Positions 50,902 through 62,910 of a stretch of DNA of 64,000 nt are shown here, one piece after another. Location: contig NZ_FORP01000003.1 in NCBI RefSeq assembly GCF_900114035.1, positions 1 to 64,000 on the forward strand, written 5' to 3'. The notes under the pieces were generated by a model that was given only the letters and a program-made list of their open reading frames with translations, did no database searches and was not told the DNA's origin. Position 1 is the stretch's first letter. Each line of letters starts with the position of its first letter. The DNA comes from Amycolatopsis sacchari (GTDB taxonomy: Bacteria; Actinomycetota; Actinomycetes; Mycobacteriales; Pseudonocardiaceae). Made by a program: the position numbers and the translations under genes.

Positions 50902-51906
50902 CTAGCGCTTCCGCCGCCCCAGCAACGCGAGCACCGCGCCGACGCTGAACGCCCCCGCGACCGAGCCGGCACCGGGGCCGCGCCGGACCTCGACGACCGG
51001 GCGGATCACCGCGGGCGGTGGCGGTTCCACCACCGTGACCAGGTTCTCCCTGGCCGTCGCCGTCCAGGCGGTGACGAACAGCAGGAACCGCGACACGAGG
51101 TTCGCGAACACCAGCAGACCGATGATCGGCCCGAACACCGCGCTGCTCGGCGACGACGCGACGCTCGCGAGGTAGATGCTGCCGACCTGCTTCAGCACCT
51201 CGAACCCGATCGCCGCGATGATGGCGCCCTTCACGGCGCTGCGGACGGCCACCTTCTCCCGCGGCAGGCGCGAAAGCACCCACAGGAACACCAGCATGTT
51301 CGCCAGCAGCGACAGCACCACGGTCGCGACGGTGAGCAGGAACAGCGCCCACCCCTGGTCCTCCAGGCCGACCAGCCGCAGCAGCCATTTGCCGACCCCG
51401 CCGCCGATCGCGGTCAGGCCGAACGACACCACGAGCGCGAGCCCCAGCCCCACCAGCGACGCGAGGTCCTTCAAGGTCGTGGACACCACGGGGAGCTTCT
51501 TCTTCTCCTGCCCCCACTGCGCGGTCAGCGCGTCACGCAGGTTCGTCATCCAGCCGATGCCGGAGTAGAAGGCCAGCAGCAGACCGAGGATCCCGGTGCC
51601 GCCGCGAGCGGTGATCGCCGCCTGGATCAGGGTGTTGAACAGGTCCCCGAGCCCGGCCGGTGCCGACGACAGGATGCCGCGGCGCAGCTCGTCGATCGCG
51701 GTCTGGTTGTCGGAAAGGACGAATCCGACGATCGAGAACCCGACCATCAGCAGGGGGAACAGCGACAGCACGCTGAAGTACGTGATCGCGGCGGCGTAGT
51801 GGTTGCCGTAGCGCTCGCCGAACGCGTCGTTGGCCCTGAACAGGTGGTCGATCCACGGGTGCCGCCTGCGCAGCCGCGGGACCAGCTTCTCCTTCTCATC
51901 CGCCAC
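50902..51906 (-). CDS. YihY/virulence factor BrkB family membrane protein (YhjD-like)
   Basis: 334 residues with six transmembrane helices; the family features YAAAITYFSVLSLFPLLM near the N-terminus and GFEVLKQVGSIYLA later are clear. The C-terminal tail (RPVVEVRRGPGAG, then a final hydrophobic stretch and RRKR) is longer than in E. coli YihY. Once annotated as ribonuclease BN, the family is now considered of uncertain function; the YhjD branch has been linked to inner-membrane lipid export. The IS481 remnant ends one base beyond the stop codon. Confidence 0.9.
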   Translation of the reverse strand: MADEKEKLVPRLRRRHPWIDHLFRANDAFGERYGNHYAAAITYFSVLSLFPLLMVGFSIVGFVLSDNQTAIDELRRGILSSAPAGLGDLFNTLIQAAITARGGTGILGLLLAFYSGIGWMTNLRDALTAQWGQEKKKLPVVSTTLKDLASLVGLGLALVVSFGLTAIGGGVGKWLLRLVGLEDQGWALFLLTVATVVLSLLANMLVFLWVLSRLPREKVAVRSAVKGAIIAAIGFEVLKQVGSIYLASVASSPSSAVFGPIIGLLVFANLVSRFLLFVTAWTATARENLVTVVEPPPPAVIRPVVEVRRGPGAGSVAGAFSVGAVLALLGRRKR

Positions 51907-52088
51907 GGAAAGACACTAACCACCTGCGCGGCGACCCGCACTTCGAGATGTCCACAATGGATTCCCGGCACCATCGGCTGCTCCCCTCCTCGTCGCGTTC
52001 AGCTACCGGCCGTGCACGCGTCGCCTGGCGTTCAGGAGGCGCTGGTTCACTCCAAGGGCTCTGCTGAACTCTCCCGCGAGAGGACGAA

Positions 52089-52607
52089 GTGACCCAGTCA
52101 GCACCTCCCGGCGGCGGCGACCCGGTGGCCGCGTTCACCGCCGAACTCGAGGAAATCCAGGCCAAGGCCGCGGCAGCGCAGGAACGGCTCCGCACCGCCA
52201 TCGCGACGGCCAGCGCACCGGACGGGGCGGTCTCGGTGACCGTCGGCCCGAACGGGGCGCTGCAGGACATCCGGTTCGGGGCGCGTGCTTTCCAGCGTCC
52301 TCCGGAAGCGCTTTCCCGGCTCGTCATGGAGCTGATCGGCCGCGCGCAGCGCGAGGTGTCCGCCGAGGTCGCCGAGGCGTTCACCGGGATGGTCGGCGAG
52401 AACTCGACGGCCCGTGCGCTGCTCGACGACTTCCTGCCCGCCGCCGAGGACGACGAAACCGAGGACGACAGCGACACCTTCACCCCCGAGCCCGACGTCG
52501 TGGAGGAGCCTCCCCCGCCGCCGCGCGCCCAGCAGCCACCACCTCCGCGCCGCCGTCCGTCCCGGCCGGCGCCCGAGGAGGACGACGAAGACAACAGTCC
52601 CTGGTAG
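52089..52607 (+). CDS. YbaB/EbfC-like DNA-binding protein
   Basis: 172 residues. Residues 12-100 match the YbaB/EbfC fold (ELEEIQAKAAAAQERLR, then SVTVGPNGALQDIRFG and a helix), while the last 60 residues form an acidic then Pro-rich tail (EDDETEDDSDTF, PPPPPRAQQPPPPRR). YbaB-like proteins with such tails are commonly encoded beside type VII secretion substrates in actinobacteria, where their job is unclear. GTG at 52089 has GAGAGGA upstream. It starts a three-gene run with the EspC-like and WxG proteins (13-bp gap to the first). Confidence 0.82.
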   Translation: MTQSAPPGGGDPVAAFTAELEEIQAKAAAAQERLRTAIATASAPDGAVSVTVGPNGALQDIRFGARAFQRPPEALSRLVMELIGRAQREVSAEVAEAFTGMVGENSTARALLDDFLPAAEDDETEDDSDTFTPEPDVVEEPPPPPRAQQPPPPRRRPSRPAPEEDDEDNSPW

Positions 52608-52619
52608 GGAGGACAACCA

Positions 52620-52955
52620 GTGGTATCCGGAGCAGGGTTCTCGGTCGATCCGGCCGAGCTGCGGAACTTCAGCCAGTACCTGTCGAACACCACCCAGCCC
52701 GCCGTGCAGGACGCCGCGAACCGCATGCAGGCCGCGAACGGCTTCGACAACGCGGCCTTCGGCATCCTGCTCGCCCAGGTGCTCGCCGTCCCGTCGCGGA
52801 TCACGATGGCCGTGATCACCTCGGAGATCAGGAACCTCGCCGGCGACATCGGCAGCGCGGCGACCGACGTGAACAAGGCCGCGGACGCCTACGAGAGCCA
52901 GGACTCGAACGCGGCGCAGGGCCTGAGCACCTTCAGCACGGAGCTGGGCCGGTGA
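52620..52955 (+). CDS. EspC-like type VII secretion-associated protein
   Basis: 111 residues, helical, no signal peptide. It starts VSGAGFSVDPAELRNFSQYLS and ends in the pattern ADAYESQDSNAAQGL, which contains the YxxxD export motif (YESQD) seen at the C-terminal flank of helical hairpins secreted by ESX/type VII systems. Size and motif resemble EspC and related small substrates. It overlaps the next gene by 4 nt and so probably forms a heterodimer with its product before export (inference). Confidence 0.8.
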   Translation: MVSGAGFSVDPAELRNFSQYLSNTTQPAVQDAANRMQAANGFDNAAFGILLAQVLAVPSRITMAVITSEIRNLAGDIGSAATDVNKAADAYESQDSNAAQGLSTFSTELGR

Positions 52956-54352
52956 CCCTCTCCGTCGACGCGTCGAACTCCACGACCGGTGCCGGCGTCA
53001 TCGACAGCTGGCACATGGTGGCCGACTCCATCGGGAAGGTCCAGAACGCGCACGGCGCGGACCTGGCCGCCGTCAGCGTCGAACTCGGCGTCAACATCGC
53101 CAGCGCCGTGCTCGACACCGTCGCGTTCGTCATGGACCCCCTCGCGAAGCTGATCGCGGCGGGCCTGGGCTGGCTGATCGAGCACGTGTCGTTCCTCCGG
53201 TGGCCGCTGGACCAGGTCGCGGGCAACCCGTCCGAGGTCACGAAGCTCGCCAACGAGCTGCACAAGATCGGCGAGTCGCTGCGGATGACGGCCACCGACC
53301 TCGACGCCGCGCTCAAGGCGCAGATCACGAAGTGGGAGGGCGCCGGCCACGACAGCTTCGTGAAGTCGATCAACGACCGGCGCGGCTGGATCGACGCCAA
53401 CGCCAAGGCCGCCGACGTCGCGGGCTACATGGTCGAGACCACCGGTGCCCTGATCTCCGCGGTGCGCTCGCTGCTGCGCGACATCATCACGACGGTCCTC
53501 GGCGACATCATCGCCACGATGCTGATCGCGCTCGCCATGGCCGCGTTCACCTTCGGCGCGTCGATCGCCGTCGGCGTCACGAAGGTGGTGGTCACGACCT
53601 GCGTGAAGGTGAGCGAGATGGCGACGAAGCTCACCGGGCTCGCCGCCCACGGCGCCCGCACGCAGAGCCGGCTGAGCCAGCTCGCGGAGTCGGTCCAGCC
53701 GGCCTCGCGTCCGGGCAGCGCCGGGCACGAGCTGGACACGCTGTCCAGCGGCGCGAACGGCAGGCCCGGCCCCGTCCCCAACTTCTCGCGGCCGTTCGGA
53801 CCCGGCAACCCGCCGCCGGTCAACTCGCAGCCGAAGCCCAACGATGGGATCGGACAGGCGTTCACCACGGACGAACCGTTCCCCCTGGGCCCAGGAACGG
53901 CGGTCACCACCCCCAGCACCCACACCACCCCCAGCAGCACCCCGCCGCCCACGCCGGAGCCCACCCCGGCCGGCACCCGTCCGCCGACACCGGAACCCAC
54001 TCCGACGCCGGAACCGACGCCGCGCCCGTCCGGTCCCTCGTCGTACCTGAGCAAGTACGACGTCGACATGATCAAGAAGCACGAGGGCTGGCTCAAGGAC
54101 AAGTTCGGCGACAGCTACGCGAAGATGAAGTGGGTCGACACCTGGCTGAAGAACAAGCACCCGGACTACTACCCGATGCTCAAGGCCCTGTCGGACGCCA
54201 AGAGCTCCAAGAACTTCGTCGGCTGGGGCGGCAAGAGCATCGTGCAGATCGACCGCGGGCTCACCGACATCCAGCAGCAGGCCGAACAGGCCTGGCAGGA
54301 GGAACAGCAGAAGCAGCAACAGGACCAGCAGCAGAACACCGGCGCGCACTGA
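52952..54352 (+). CDS. large WxG-domain candidate type VII substrate
   Basis: 466 residues. Residues about 90-170 form a helical WXG100-like domain with the WxG turn in KWEGAGHDSF. Two hydrophobic segments follow (IITTVLGDIIATMLIALAMAAFTFGA and neighbours, 175-215), then a Ser/Pro/Thr-rich linker (about 240-365) and a charged C-terminal domain from residue 368 (SSYLSKYDVDMIKKHEGWLKD to the Gln-rich end). The layout is that of a secreted effector or surface protein with a variable tail. I do not recognise the tail domain and no obvious immunity gene follows. A terminator at 54367 ends the unit. Confidence 0.72.
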   Translation: MTLSVDASNSTTGAGVIDSWHMVADSIGKVQNAHGADLAAVSVELGVNIASAVLDTVAFVMDPLAKLIAAGLGWLIEHVSFLRWPLDQVAGNPSEVTKLANELHKIGESLRMTATDLDAALKAQITKWEGAGHDSFVKSINDRRGWIDANAKAADVAGYMVETTGALISAVRSLLRDIITTVLGDIIATMLIALAMAAFTFGASIAVGVTKVVVTTCVKVSEMATKLTGLAAHGARTQSRLSQLAESVQPASRPGSAGHELDTLSSGANGRPGPVPNFSRPFGPGNPPPVNSQPKPNDGIGQAFTTDEPFPLGPGTAVTTPSTHTTPSSTPPPTPEPTPAGTRPPTPEPTPTPEPTPRPSGPSSYLSKYDVDMIKKHEGWLKDKFGDSYAKMKWVDTWLKNKHPDYYPMLKALSDAKSSKNFVGWGGKSIVQIDRGLTDIQQQAEQAWQEEQQKQQQDQQQNTGAH

Positions 54353-54366
54353 GCCCGCCACACCTC

Positions 54367-54396
54367 GAACGCCGTCCCCGCCCGGGGGCGGCGTTC
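54367..54396 (+). terminator. terminator of type VII-associated module
   Basis: An 8+4-bp stem (GAACGCCG-t-CCCC / GGGG-CGGCGTTC) with one bulge, 15 bp after the stop of the WxG protein. Confidence 0.75.
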
Positions 54397-54414
54397 GTCG
54401 TGCGCTCTCGAGTT

Positions 54415-54437
54415 CTGTACCTACTGCTATGTACAGT
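54415..54437 (+). promoter_or_regulatory. cupin gene promoter with palindromic operator
   Basis: CTGTAC-N10-GTACAG (54415-54436) overlaps TACAGT (54432-54437), which is 7 nt before the cupin ATG. A repressor bound here would cover the promoter. The regulator is not adjacent. Confidence 0.65.
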
Positions 54438-54444
54438 ACGGGCC

Positions 54445-54831
54445 ATGGACATCACCAAAGCCACGCCGCTGCCGGTCCCCGCCGACTGGGTCACCGGCAC
54501 CACGAGGCTGGCGAACGTGCCGGGCGCTCCGGAGGGCTTCACCTACTTCCACGTCGAATTCGAACCGGGGGCGCGGACAGCGTGGCACCGGCACCCGCGC
54601 GGCCAGCTCATCTACGTCACAGCGGGCGAAGGCCTCGTGCAGCGGCGCGGCGGACCGGTCGAGCGGATCACCGCCGGGGACACCGTGTGGACGGAACCGG
54701 GCGAGTGGCACTGGCACGGCGCGGGTCCGGCCACCGGCCTGTCGCACCTGACCTTGCAGGGCGTCGACGAGCACGGTGATTCCGCGTCCTGGGGCGAACC
54801 TGTCGGTGACGACGAGTACCCGGGCGCCTGA
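54445..54831 (+). CDS. cupin domain protein
   Basis: A 128-residue single-domain cupin. Motif 1 is AWHRHPRGQLIYVTAGEGLVQ (His-x-His and Gln), motif 2 is GDTVWTEPGEWHWHG (His). The metal-binding set is complete. Small cupins of this kind include quercetinase-like and carboxymuconolactone-linked enzymes; the reaction is unknown. ATG is 7 nt after a TACAGT box, so translation is probably leaderless. The DUF4865 gene starts 1 nt after the stop, forming an operon. Confidence 0.85.
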   Translation: MDITKATPLPVPADWVTGTTRLANVPGAPEGFTYFHVEFEPGARTAWHRHPRGQLIYVTAGEGLVQRRGGPVERITAGDTVWTEPGEWHWHGAGPATGLSHLTLQGVDEHGDSASWGEPVGDDEYPGA

Positions 54832-54832
54832 C

Positions 54833-55381
54833 GTGTACGCGATGCAGTACGAGCTGCCCCTGCCCGCCGACTACGACATGGCGATCATCCGCCGCCGCGT
54901 CGCCACCCGCGGTTTCCGCACCGACGACTTCGCGGGGCTGGGCCTCAAGGCGTACCTGATCCGCGAGCGCGCGGCGGGCTCACCCGTCAACCAGTACGCG
55001 CCGTTCTACCTGTGGCACGACATCGGCGCGATGAGCCGGTTCCTGGTGGGCGGAGGCGGGTTCCAGGGCATCGTCGACGACTTCGGGCGGCCGCCCGTGC
55101 GGCACTGGACCGGGATCGCGTTCGAACGAGGCCCCGGCGACGCGGCCCGCACCGCCACCCGCGACGTCACCGCGATGCCCGAGGACCTCGACGCGGCGAT
55201 CGCGGACCTGCGGGAGCTGACCGCGCACGACCACGTCCACAGCGCGGCGCTGGCGTTCGACCCGGCGCACTGGCAGCTGGTGCGGTTCGTGCTGTGGGCC
55301 GACGAAGCCCCGGGCCGGTACGAGGTGCTGCACCTGTCGACGCCGTCGCTGACCGAACTCCCCACGGGGCGGCACTGGTGA
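54833..55381 (+). CDS. DUF4865 family protein
   Basis: 182 residues beginning VYAMQYELPLPADYDMAIIRRRV, the characteristic opening of DUF4865 proteins; a start at 54842 (MQYEL) is equally compatible. Features such as GLGLKAYLIRERAAG and APFYLWHDIGAMSRFL are diagnostic. Function unknown; members tend to be near oxidoreductases and TetR/cupin genes. Coupled to the cupin upstream (gap of 1 nt), so both may act on one small molecule (inference). Confidence 0.85.
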   Translation: MYAMQYELPLPADYDMAIIRRRVATRGFRTDDFAGLGLKAYLIRERAAGSPVNQYAPFYLWHDIGAMSRFLVGGGGFQGIVDDFGRPPVRHWTGIAFERGPGDAARTATRDVTAMPEDLDAAIADLRELTAHDHVHSAALAFDPAHWQLVRFVLWADEAPGRYEVLHLSTPSLTELPTGRHW

Positions 55382-55384
55382 CGC

Positions 55385-56857
55385 TCAGCCTCGCCGCGGC
55401 CCGCCGACGAGCCCGCGCGTGGAGGTGTTCGACGTGGGCAACGGCTCGTCGAGGTTCGCCAGCACGACCTGCTCACCCGCCGCGACACCGGACTTGATCT
55501 CCGTGGCCGATGGCCCCACCACGCCCACGGTGACCCGCCTCGTCTCGGTCTTCCCGCCGGAAAGCACGGTGACGAAAGCGTTTGCGCCCGTCAGGTGCAC
55601 GGCGGACGTGGGCACGGTGACGGCCGCGTTCGCAGTGCTCGTGACGATCGAGACCGACGCGGTCGCACCCGGGTACAGCTGCCCGCCCGCCGGCAGCGAG
55701 ATCGTAACGGGGTAACTGGGCGAGCCGCCCGAGGTCGTGGACGCGAGCAGGCCGATCGACGTGACCTGCCCGGTGATCGGCTGCGCGCTGCCGTCCGGGG
55801 TCACGGTCGCCCGCTGCCCCGGCTTGACCTGCCCGGCCTGCAGGTCGCTGACCGCGGTGGTGACCTGGTTCTCCCCCGGCCCGAACACGACCACGTGCTC
55901 CGACGACGACGCCTGCTGCCCCTGGGTGAAGCCGATCTCGCCGACGGTGCCGTTGATCGGGCTCACGAGCGTCGCGGCGGCGAGGTTCTGCTGCGCCACC
56001 GCGACCTGGGCGTCCGCCGCGTCGATCGCGGCCTGGTCCGCGGCGAGCTGCTCGGCCGACGCCGGGGTGCTCGTCTTCGTGCCGCCGCCGCCCGTGGCCG
56101 ACTTGCCACCCGAGGACGACGGTGCCTTCGACGTCGGCTGGGGTGTGGCGGTGGCGCGTGGTTCGGTGCTCGTGGCGTTCTTCGCGAGCGCGTCGGAAAG
56201 CGCTTTCTCCGCGTCCGCCAGCTTCTGCTCGTCGACCGCGGTGGTGTGCTGGACGTCCTGCGCCTCCTGGATCGCCGTCGTGCACGCGTCGACGGTGTCC
56301 TGGCTCTGCGGCTTCGTCCCGTCGACGACCGTGCGGCACGCCTTCTGCTGTGCCGCGACGGCGGCCGAGGCGGCGGTCAGGTCGAGGTCCACCTGGTGCT
56401 GCGCCGAGGTCACCGCGTCCTGCTGCGCCTTGAGCCCGGACGACGGGGAGGCCGCCACGTACAGCGCGGGGGTGACCCGGGCGGAGCTCGTCGTCTGCCC
56501 GGACTGGTCCGCCGCGAGCTTCGCCCGCGCCGTGGCCAGCGTGGACTGCGCGGACGCGAGCTGGGCCTGCAACGACGTGGTGTCCAGCTGCGCAAGCGTT
56601 TGCCCGGCCGTGACCTGCTGTCCGGCCCGCACCGGGATCGACGCGACCTGGCCGCTGACCGGGAACGACAGGGTCGCGCTGTCGACCGGCTCGATGGTGC
56701 CGGTCGTGTCGAGCGTCGCCGTGACGGTCGCCGGTCGGGCCGTCGCCGTGCGGTAGCCCGGCGCGGAGGACGCCGACGTGGCCCAGAAGACCGCGCCGCC
56801 CGCGACGACGACCACCACCCCCGCGACGGTGACGATCCGCCTGGTGCGCCTAGCCAT
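55385..56857 (-). CDS. HlyD/MacA-type efflux adaptor (distal copy)
   Basis: A 490-residue membrane-fusion-type adaptor. One N-terminal transmembrane helix (IVTVAGVVVVVAGGAVFWATSA) leads to a lipoyl-like half (GTIEPVDSATLSFPVSGQVASIPVRAGQQVTAGQTLAQLD), a long helical hairpin with an inserted Ser/Gly/Thr-rich segment (about 225-260), a second lipoyl half (TLVSPINGTVGEIGFTQGQQ) and beta-barrel and proximal domains. It is the last gene of the MacAB-like operon and differs clearly from the first adaptor at 59555, so the operon has two. Overlaps the lipoprotein gene by 8 nt. Confidence 0.9.
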   Translation of the reverse strand: MARRTRRIVTVAGVVVVVAGGAVFWATSASSAPGYRTATARPATVTATLDTTGTIEPVDSATLSFPVSGQVASIPVRAGQQVTAGQTLAQLDTTSLQAQLASAQSTLATARAKLAADQSGQTTSSARVTPALYVAASPSSGLKAQQDAVTSAQHQVDLDLTAASAAVAAQQKACRTVVDGTKPQSQDTVDACTTAIQEAQDVQHTTAVDEQKLADAEKALSDALAKNATSTEPRATATPQPTSKAPSSSGGKSATGGGGTKTSTPASAEQLAADQAAIDAADAQVAVAQQNLAAATLVSPINGTVGEIGFTQGQQASSSEHVVVFGPGENQVTTAVSDLQAGQVKPGQRATVTPDGSAQPITGQVTSIGLLASTTSGGSPSYPVTISLPAGGQLYPGATASVSIVTSTANAAVTVPTSAVHLTGANAFVTVLSGGKTETRRVTVGVVGPSATEIKSGVAAGEQVVLANLDEPLPTSNTSTRGLVGGPRRG

Positions 56858-57608
56858 TGCCGCCTCCGGTTTCCCGCCTGCCGCCGAAGCCCGTCGTACA
56901 GCCGTTGGGCCCGGCCTGGCTGATCGAGATCGTCTGCGCGGTCACGGCACCGGTTTCGTCGGCCTTCCCGGTCGCCGCGACGCATTCGCCGACCTTGAGC
57001 GCGCTGGAGTTCGCCGCCTCCGACTTCGTGTACGTCGTGCCGGCGTCGACCGTCACCTGCACGGAGGTGGTGGCACCGGTCTGCCGGTTGTCCTGCTCGA
57101 CGGTGAACCCGGTGCCGCTGACCGCGGTGACCTTGCCGAAGGCACCGCGCCCCTGCCCGTTGCCCTGACTGTTCGTCCTCGACGGGCGCGCGGTGCCGTT
57201 CTGCGGGCGCATACCCCCGCCGGCGCCGCGGAAGCCGCCGTCGCAGGCCCCGTCGACCGGCGCGCTGATCTCGACGGTCTTCGCTGTCACCGGCGTCCCG
57301 GTACCGGTCACCACGACACACGAACCGGCCGTGACGTCGGCGAGTGTGGCCGCCACCCGGTCGGTGACCGTGGTGCTGCCGGAGAAGTTCACGGTCACCT
57401 GGCCGTCGGTCTGGTTCTGCATCTCGATGCTCGACCCGCTGACCTGTGCCACCGTGCCGGACGCCGCGGGACCGCGGTTCGCTCCCGCGCTACTGGACGG
57501 CGGCGCGGGACTGGCCGGTGCGGCCGTGCCGCTGTCCGCCGAACCACAGGCCGCGAGGGTGAGCGCGAGCGCACCGCCCGCGACGGTGAGCAAGCCGCGT
57601 CGCACCAT
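56850..57608 (-). CDS. DUF5666-like lipoprotein
   Basis: 252 residues. Lipobox LAAC (Cys21) after a signal peptide; the mature chain has two similar beta-rich segments (GTVAQVSGSSIEMQNQTDGQVTV, about 49-73, and GKVTAVSGTGFTVEQDNRQTG, about 158-178) joined by a Gly/Asn/Arg-rich linker, matching the DUF5666 repeat type. Cysteines in AGSCVVV/GACDGG and GECVAA/NGCTTG could form disulfides. It lies between the permease and the second adaptor, so it may sit at the outer face of the efflux assembly (inference). Function unknown. Confidence 0.78.
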   Translation of the reverse strand: MVRRGLLTVAGGALALTLAACGSADSGTAAPASPAPPSSSAGANRGPAASGTVAQVSGSSIEMQNQTDGQVTVNFSGSTTVTDRVAATLADVTAGSCVVVTGTGTPVTAKTVEISAPVDGACDGGFRGAGGGMRPQNGTARPSRTNSQGNGQGRGAFGKVTAVSGTGFTVEQDNRQTGATTSVQVTVDAGTTYTKSEAANSSALKVGECVAATGKADETGAVTAQTISISQAGPNGCTTGFGGRRETGGGNG

Positions 57609-57618
57609 GTTTCCTCCG

Positions 57619-58850
<1,232 letters not shown>

Positions 58851-58854
<4 letters not shown>

Positions 58855-59558
58855 CGGATGACCCCCGTGTCCGCGAGCGCGGTGTCCGACTCGATGAGCC
58901 CGTCACGCAGCCGCACCACGCGGTTCGCGTGTGCCGCGACCTCCTCCTCGTGCGTGATCAGCACGATGGTGTGGCCGACCTGGTTGAGCTCGCGGAACAC
59001 CGACAGCACGTCCGCGGTGGCCGCCGAGTCGAGCGCACCCGTGGGTTCGTCCGCCAGCACCATCGACGGCCGGTTGACCAGCGCCCTCGCCAGCGCGACG
59101 CGGGACTGCTGCCCGCCGGACAACTCGTTGGGGCGGTGGTCGATCCGGTCGCCGAGCCCGACGCGCTCCAGCAGCTCGACCGCTCGTGCCCGCCGCTCGG
59201 CGCGCTTGACCCCGGCGTAGCACAGCGGCAGTTCCACGTTCCGCCACGCCGGCAGTCCCGGCAGCAGGTTGAACTGCTGGAACACGAAACCGATGCGGCG
59301 GTTGCGGATCGCGGCGAGGTCCAGTTCGGACAGCCCGCTCACGTCCTCACCGGCGAGCGCGTAACTGCCGGTGCTGAGCAGGTCGAGACAGCCGAGGATG
59401 TGCATGAGCGTCGACTTGCCGGAGCCGGACGGCCCCATGATCGCGACGTACTCACCCTCCTCGACACGCAGCGAAACCCCGCGCAGCGCCTCGACCTCCA
59501 CCACTCCGGTGGAGTAGACCTTGCGCACGTCCCGGACGTCGATGACGGGAACGCTCAT
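58851..59558 (-). CDS. MacB/LolD-type ABC transporter ATP-binding protein
   Basis: 235-residue ATPase. Walker A GPSGSGKST, Q-loop FQQFNLLPGLP, signature LSGGQQSRVALA, Walker B MVLADEPTGALD and H-loop LITHEE are all intact. The sequence is of the LolD/MacB/FtsE type that powers the adjacent permease. Overlaps the upstream adaptor gene (ATGA) and the permease gene (GTGA) by 4 nt each, so translation is coupled through the operon. Confidence 0.96.
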
Positions 59559-60817
59559 CCGCCGAACCCGCCTCTGCCACCGAAACCACCGGTCCGGTTG
59601 CCCCCGCCGGCGCCACCGAACCCACCGGTACCACCGAAACCGCCCGTACCGCCGGTGCGGCCACCGGTGCCGCCGGAGCGCGGAGCCGCACCACCGGTCT
59701 CGACCACGACCTGCTCCCCTTCGGACAGTCCACTGAGGACTTGGACCATGCCGCCGGAGGTCTGCCCGACCTGGATCGCCTTGCTGGTCCGCTTGCCGTC
59801 GGCCAGCTCGTCGACGGTCGCCTGGCCGCCGTTGTAGTGCACGGCGCCGGCCGGGACGGCGAGCACGTCGGTCAGCTGCTTGACCACGATGGCGACGGTG
59901 GCGTTCGCACCGGCGATGAGCCCGGCCGGTGTACCCGTGACGCTGATGGTCACCGGATAGCTGGGCACGGAGGTGGTACCGCTCGCCATCACGGCGACGG
60001 TGCTGACCGTGCCGTAGACCGGCTGCGTCGCGCCGTCCGGCGTGATCACGGCCTGCTCACCCGCCTTGACCTGGCCGACCTCGGTGTCGTCGACGCTCGC
60101 GTTCACGACGTACGAACCGGTCGAGATCACCACGATCTGCGCGGTAGAGCTGGAACTGGACGAGGAAGAAGCGGCCGAACCCGTGCTGCCCTGCCCACCG
60201 GCCTGGCCGCTGGAGGCACCGCTCCCCGACGACGACGCCGGGCTGCCGCCGTTACCCGAGCCGCCGGCCGAAACCTGTTGTCCCACAGTCAGGTTCACCG
60301 CGGCGACGGTGCCGTCGATGGGTGCGGTCAGCGTCGCCTGCGCCAGTGCGGCCTGCGCGTTGTCGAGCTGGTTCTGGGCCGCGGTGATCGACGCCTCGTC
60401 GGCCGCGAGCTGCGCCGAGGACGCCCCGCCCGACTGGTCGGACGAGAGTTTCGACTGGCCCGAGGCCAGGGTGGCCTTGGCCTGCGCCACGCTCGCCGCC
60501 AGCGACGCGGACTGCACCGTCGCGAGCGCCTGCCCGGCGGTGACCTGCTGGCCCACGGTCACGTTCACCGCGGTCACCTGCCCGGACACGCCGAAGTTCA
60601 GGTCGCTGCGCTGCGCCGGTTCGATCGTGCCCGACGAGGAGACCGTCTGTTTCAGCGTGGTCGTGTTCGCGGCCACGAGCCGGTACGAGGGCGCGGGATC
60701 GGGGCGGGTGACCACCCAGACCGTGATCCCCGCCGCCGCCACCACGACGACGGCGGCGGTGCCGTACACCCACCGCCGTTTTCCCTGAATTCTGCCCAGC
60801 ACGGCGAAGAGCTTCAC
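59555..60817 (-). CDS. HlyD/MacA-type efflux adaptor (promoter-proximal copy)
   Basis: 420 residues: N-terminal transmembrane helix (WVYGTAAVVVVAAAGITVWVV), lipoyl half (GTIEPAQRSDLNFGVSGQV), short helical hairpin, Gly/Ser-rich insert (about 185-220), second lipoyl half and beta domains, then a Gly-rich C-terminal tail (repeats of GGFGG and GGTGG, about 380-420). First gene of the operon. In Gram-positive bacteria such adaptors work without an outer-membrane channel. The Gly-rich tail is unusual for the family. Confidence 0.9.
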   Translation of the reverse strand: MKLFAVLGRIQGKRRWVYGTAAVVVVAAAGITVWVVTRPDPAPSYRLVAANTTTLKQTVSSSGTIEPAQRSDLNFGVSGQVTAVNVTVGQQVTAGQALATVQSASLAASVAQAKATLASGQSKLSSDQSGGASSAQLAADEASITAAQNQLDNAQAALAQATLTAPIDGTVAAVNLTVGQQVSAGGSGNGGSPASSSGSGASSGQAGGQGSTGSAASSSSSSSSTAQIVVISTGSYVVNASVDDTEVGQVKAGEQAVITPDGATQPVYGTVSTVAVMASGTTSVPSYPVTISVTGTPAGLIAGANATVAIVVKQLTDVLAVPAGAVHYNGGQATVDELADGKRTSKAIQVGQTSGGMVQVLSGLSEGEQVVVETGGAAPRSGGTGGRTGGTGGFGGTGGFGGAGGGNRTGGFGGRGGFGG

Positions 60818-60894
60818 CGGTCATGCTGAGGAGGATCTGAGAAAAAGGCGGTTCCTCGCTGTGTATCAGCTGTGTATTCGGGGTAAAGGGCGTT

Positions 60895-62839
<1,945 letters not shown>

Positions 62840-62910
62840 AAGTCCAGGCTATGAGCTGATTGGCATGCGGTGTCTACCGTTTCCGTCGATATACCCCGAA
62901 CGTGTGGGCA

